Shown piece after piece: positions 11,719 through 13,999 of a DNA stretch of 13,999 nt. The translations under genes were made by a program, and so were the position numbers. Origin of the DNA: Pseudorhodobacter sp. (lineage in GTDB: Bacteria > Pseudomonadota > Alphaproteobacteria > Rhodobacterales > Rhodobacteraceae); contig JAHEDL010000196.1 in the NCBI GenBank assembly GCA_024641255.1, forward strand, positions 1-13,999, in the 5' to 3' direction. The notes under the pieces are model-generated. The model was not told the origin of the DNA. It did not search any database and saw only the letters and a list, made by a program, of their open reading frames with translations. The stretch's first letter is position 1; each line of letters opens with the position of its first letter.

Positions 11719-12711
11719 CTAAAGAAACCCCTCTGCCAGCCGCAACTCGCCGGTGCGCAGGCCACGGCAATTCATCTGCGGCGCAGGCAACCGTTTTTGC
11801 GCCATCGGGTGATCTGCATCCAAAACCCCGATCCGCGCCAACAACGCCACCAACGCGGCCTCTGACGCGCGCGAATTGCCGTCTTCGATTTTCAGCGCGA
11901 TGCCCAGCTTCTTCTCTGGCACAATCGCCACAAACACCGCTTCGGCACCGGTCTTGATCGCCACGCGCCCGCCCATCGCCAGCATCAATTCGGTGCAAGC
12001 CCGGCCTTCGCCCGCCACCAGATCGGGATAAGCCGCCATCGACCGCGTCAACCGGTGCATCGCCCGGTCTCGCACCGAACCGTCTTCTTTCGCCGCCGCA
12101 AAGGCCGACATTGCCCGCGCCAGCCCCGCCACGCTGGTGGCGAAATTCGGGGCCGAGCAGCCATCAATGCCAAAGCCGGGGCTGTCTTCGCCGGTCACCT
12201 CTTCGAACGCGGCTTTCACTGCACGCTGCAGCGGGTGGTCAAGCTCTACATATTCCGGCCCGGCCTTCAGGTGTTTCACCGTGGTCAGAAAGCCCGAATG
12301 TTTGCCCGAACAGTTGTTGTGCAGCTGGCAGGGGCCTTCGTGAGCAAGGATCAGGCGGTCGCGTTCGGCACGGTCATAGGGTTCATGCGAACCGCAGCGC
12401 AGATCGGCCTCGGCCAAGCCCAGATCGGCCAGCCAATCGCGCGCCATGCCCACATGCAACGCCGCGCCCTGATGGCTGGCGCAAGACAGCGCCACATGCG
12501 CGTCCGTCAGCCCCACCGCAGCCGCAGCCCCGCTTTCCAACAACGGCAATGCTTGCAGCATCTTGCACGACGACCGCGGAAAGATCACCCGCGCAGGATC
12601 GCCCCAGCTTTCCACGATCTGACCCGCCGCGTCGCAAATCACCGCATGACCCCGATGCGTGCTTTCCAACATGCCGCCACGCCACAATTGTACCATTTCC
12701 GCCGCTGCCAT
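11719..12711 (-). CDS. AnsA/ReAV-type L-asparaginase (PF06089 family)
   Basis: A 330-residue enzyme that hydrolyses L-asparagine to aspartate and ammonia, of the Rhizobium etli (class 3) type rather than the E. coli AnsB type. The Ser-Lys active-site pairs are present: S47-x-x-K50 in PRSSCK, S79 in SCAS, and K253 in IKTGAEAVF. The zinc-binding set is there too: C134 and K137 in NNCSGKHSG and C185 in DGCSAPNF. C239 in GRACTE matches the further conserved cysteine. No signal peptide is visible, so it is cytoplasmic. ATG 12711 has GGAGG six bases upstream. The gene is divergent from the ialB-type gene (189 bases between) and ends at the 11681-11713 terminator. It may serve asparagine use as nitrogen source; regulation is not evident. 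Confidence 0.93.
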   Translation of the reverse strand: MAAAEMVQLWRGGMLESTHRGHAVICDAAGQIVESWGDPARVIFPRSSCKMLQALPLLESGAAAAVGLTDAHVALSCASHQGAALHVGMARDWLADLGLAEADLRCGSHEPYDRAERDRLILAHEGPCQLHNNCSGKHSGFLTTVKHLKAGPEYVELDHPLQRAVKAAFEEVTGEDSPGFGIDGCSAPNFATSVAGLARAMSAFAAAKEDGSVRDRAMHRLTRSMAAYPDLVAGEGRACTELMLAMGGRVAIKTGAEAVFVAIVPEKKLGIALKIEDGNSRASEAALVALLARIGVLDADHPMAQKRLPAPQMNCRGLRTGELRLAEGFL

Positions 12712-12900
12712 GCCGTTCCTCCGCCTGCTGTCGTCACTAATGCGCGATTTTCTGCCCGAAACTTTCCCGTAGCCCTTTCACGGATAGTCATTTTTCGGTT
12801 ATGTATGGCATATCGAGTGGAAATGCACCGCGCTACAGGAAAAACCGCGACTGAAGCGGCTGTTGCGGGCAGAGGCAAACGGCTTGGAGGCTGTAACGAT
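12712..12900. other. divergent intergenic region between the asparaginase and IalB-family genes
   Basis: This 189-bp stretch holds the ribosome binding sites of both genes (GGAGG near 12718-12722 on the minus strand, GGAGG at 12886-12890 on the plus strand) and must contain both promoters. I do not see a convincing -35/-10 pair. The AT-rich part around 12790-12815 is the likeliest promoter area. An ORF in frame with the IalB gene extends through it, but no signal peptide would then be N-terminal. Confidence 0.4.
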
Positions 12901-13422
12901 ATGACAAGCTGGATTTCGCGCGCAGGCTGCGCGGCAATGATTTCCTTGATTGGATTTGGCGCAGGCACGGCTCTGGCACAAGAATCCACCAACCGCGTGG
13001 CAACCATGACGGATTGGAGCGTTTTCGCAGAAGCCGGAAGCTGCTGGGGCGTTTCGGCCCCGAAAGAAAGCGTTAACACCAAAGACGGTCAGCCGGTTTC
13101 GGTGCGTCGCGGCGATATTTTGCTGTTCGTCACCTATGGCAAAGACATGAACGGCCAGATTTCGTTTTCGGGCGGCTACCCCTTTGCCGCCGGGTCCACG
13201 GCCAAGCTGGAAGTTGACGGCACTGGTTATGACATGATCACCGATGGCGAATGGGCATGGTCGGCAAGCGCCGAAGACGATGCGACCATTCTTGCCGCGT
13301 TGAAAAAAGGCACCACCGCCGTGCTGACCGCCCACTCGGGCAAGGGCACGCAAACCCAAGATACCTTTAGCCTGCGCGGCTTTACCGCTGCGATGGAAGA
13401 AGCTGCCAAGCAGTGCAGCTAA
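12901..13422 (+). CDS. invasion-associated locus B (IalB) family protein, secreted
   Basis: A 173-residue exported protein. Residues 1-26 form a signal peptide (MTSW-ISRAG start, hydrophobic ISLIGFGAG, cleavage after TALA). The mature part carries the family's opening WSVF-x-x-x-GSCWGVSAPKE. It has two cysteines, C48 and C172, which can form a disulfide in the periplasm. The family (PF06776) takes its name from Bartonella IalB, but members in free-living alphaproteobacteria have unknown roles, and invasion should not be inferred. ATG 12901 is chosen for the correctly placed signal peptide and GGAGG ten bases upstream, although the frame is open further upstream. The gene stands alone and ends at a good terminator. 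Confidence 0.85.
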   Translation: MTSWISRAGCAAMISLIGFGAGTALAQESTNRVATMTDWSVFAEAGSCWGVSAPKESVNTKDGQPVSVRRGDILLFVTYGKDMNGQISFSGGYPFAAGSTAKLEVDGTGYDMITDGEWAWSASAEDDATILAALKKGTTAVLTAHSGKGTQTQDTFSLRGFTAAMEEAAKQCS

Positions 13423-13442
13423 GCTGATCAACACCACTTCCG

Positions 13443-13469
13443 CGCCCCGGTTCACCGCCGGGGCGTTTT
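13443..13469 (+). terminator. intrinsic terminator after the IalB-family gene
   Basis: CGCCCCGG (13443-13450) and CCGGGGCG (13458-13465) make a perfect 8-bp GC stem with a 7-nt loop, followed directly by TTTT. It begins 20 bases after the stop codon at 13422 and separates the gene from rlmN. Confidence 0.85.
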
Positions 13470-13484
13470 GCATTTCTGGGCGTT

Positions 13485-13513
13485 TTGTTTTTGCGGCAAA
13501 TCCCCTATATAAG
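13485..13513 (+). promoter_or_regulatory. possible rlmN promoter
   Basis: TTGTTT (13485-13490) and TATAAG (13508-13513) are 17 bases apart in an AT-rich patch just after the terminator. Transcription would start near 13520, leaving a short leader with AAGGA about nine bases before the ATG at 13539. TATATA (13506-13511) is an overlapping choice for the -10 element. Confidence 0.45.
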
Positions 13514-13538
13514 CCACTTCTCGACCAAGGACGAAGCC

Positions 13539-13999
13539 ATGACCGCCGCCCCGATCACCCAAGATGTGCTGACCATTCCGCGCAAAGCCCCCGAAGGCGG
13601 CAAGCCCAATCTGGTTGGCATGACGCGCGATCAAATGCGCGACGCCCTGATCGCCGCGGGCACGGCCGAAAAGCAGGCAAAGATGCGGGTCGGGCAGGTC
13701 TGGCAATGGGTCTACCATTGGGGCGTGCGCGACTTTGACAAGATGTCCAACCTTGCCAAAGATTACCGCGCGCTGCTGGCAGAAAATTTTGTTCTGGAAG
13801 TGCCGGAAATCGTTACCAAGCAGGTGTCCGAAGACGGCACGCGCAAATATCTGGTGCGCATCAACGGCGGACATGAAATTGAAACCGTCTACATTCCCGA
13901 AACCGACCGCGGCACGCTGTGCATCTCGTCGCAGGTCGGCTGCACACTGACCTGTTCGTTCTGCCACACTGGCACGCAAAAGCTGGTGCGCAACCTGAC
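13539..13999 (+). CDS. rlmN: 23S rRNA (adenine-2503-C2)-methyltransferase, N-terminal part (3' end outside window)
   Basis: The first 153 codons of a radical-SAM methyltransferase that methylates C2 of A2503 in 23S rRNA (and, in E. coli, A37 of some tRNAs). The radical-SAM cluster motif is present as CxxxCxxC: C135, C139 and C142 in [12 protein letters not shown]. Before it are the RlmN-type N-terminal domain, with [23 protein letters not shown] (outline, residues 55-77), and the segment [20 protein letters not shown] leading into the motif. The second catalytic cysteine, C-terminal in RlmN, lies outside the window, so RlmN versus Cfr cannot be checked by that residue; length and context favour RlmN. 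The start follows AAGGA at about nine bases. Confidence 0.95.
   Translation, partial: MTAAPITQDVLTIPRKAPEGGKPNLVGMTRDQMRDALIAAGTAEKQAKMRVGQVWQWVYHWGVRDFDKMSNLAKDYRALLAENFVLEVPEIVTKQVSEDGTRKYLVRINGGHEIETVYIPETDRGTLCISSQVGCTLTCSFCHTGTQKLVRNL

Noticed and set aside
12055..12900. Long upstream extension of the IalB-family ORF
   Set aside because: It would place the signal peptide in the middle of the protein and overlap the asparaginase gene antisense.
1..13999. CRISPR array, tRNA or rRNA genes, insertion sequences, phage genes
   Set aside because: No regularly spaced repeats, no tRNA cloverleaf pattern, no transposase or integrase motifs in any frame.

Overview
The window looks like chromosomal DNA of a GC-rich alphaproteobacterium, most likely a member of the Rhodobacteraceae/Rhodobacterales. 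The protein families point there (DUF2794, IalB-family protein, degenerate Hint-domain proteins, an AnsA/ReAV-type asparaginase, a LOG-family protein), as do the codon bias and a full CtrA-type box. This rests on recognition of families, not on a database search. There are 17 protein genes, two of them cut by the window edges, plus one candidate leader peptide. I see no rRNA, tRNA, CRISPR array, insertion sequence or phage gene.

Left part (1-2348): the 3' end of a gamma-aminobutyraldehyde dehydrogenase gene (+) converges on a minus-strand run dapE > GNAT acetyltransferase > small RDD-like membrane protein. dapE and the GNAT gene overlap by ATGA.

Centre (2349-6553): three plus-strand genes for Hint-fold proteins (2648-3643, 4195-4869, 5023-5634), with one minus-strand conserved hypothetical gene (3646-3999) between the first and second. 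All three Hint proteins lack the N-terminal cysteine and the block-B histidine that self-processing Hint domains use. The first is preceded by a 29-codon ORF that overlaps it by ATGA and by a perfect 16-bp palindrome. The block ends at a strong bidirectional terminator shared with dapD (-). dapE and dapD, both minus strand, thus bracket the Hint cluster.

Right part (6554-13999): the dapD/LOG intergenic region holds a full TTAA-N7-TTAAC box, a minus-strand hairpin with T-run, and a C-rich, G-poor leader. Then come a LOG-family gene (+), a beta-carbonic anhydrase (-), a small helical hypothetical protein (+), an M17 leucyl aminopeptidase and an NlpC/P60 endopeptidase (+, 1-nt gap), DUF2794 (-, apparently leaderless), a structured intergenic element, an AnsA-type asparaginase (-), a secreted IalB-family protein (+) and the 5' end of rlmN (+).

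Functional theme: dapD and dapE make meso-diaminopimelate/lysine. The aminopeptidase/NlpC pair resembles enzymes that take apart diaminopimelate-containing murein peptides. The rest is mostly household metabolism and stress-related genes. The least explained material is the degenerate Hint cluster and the regulatory-looking DNA around it.
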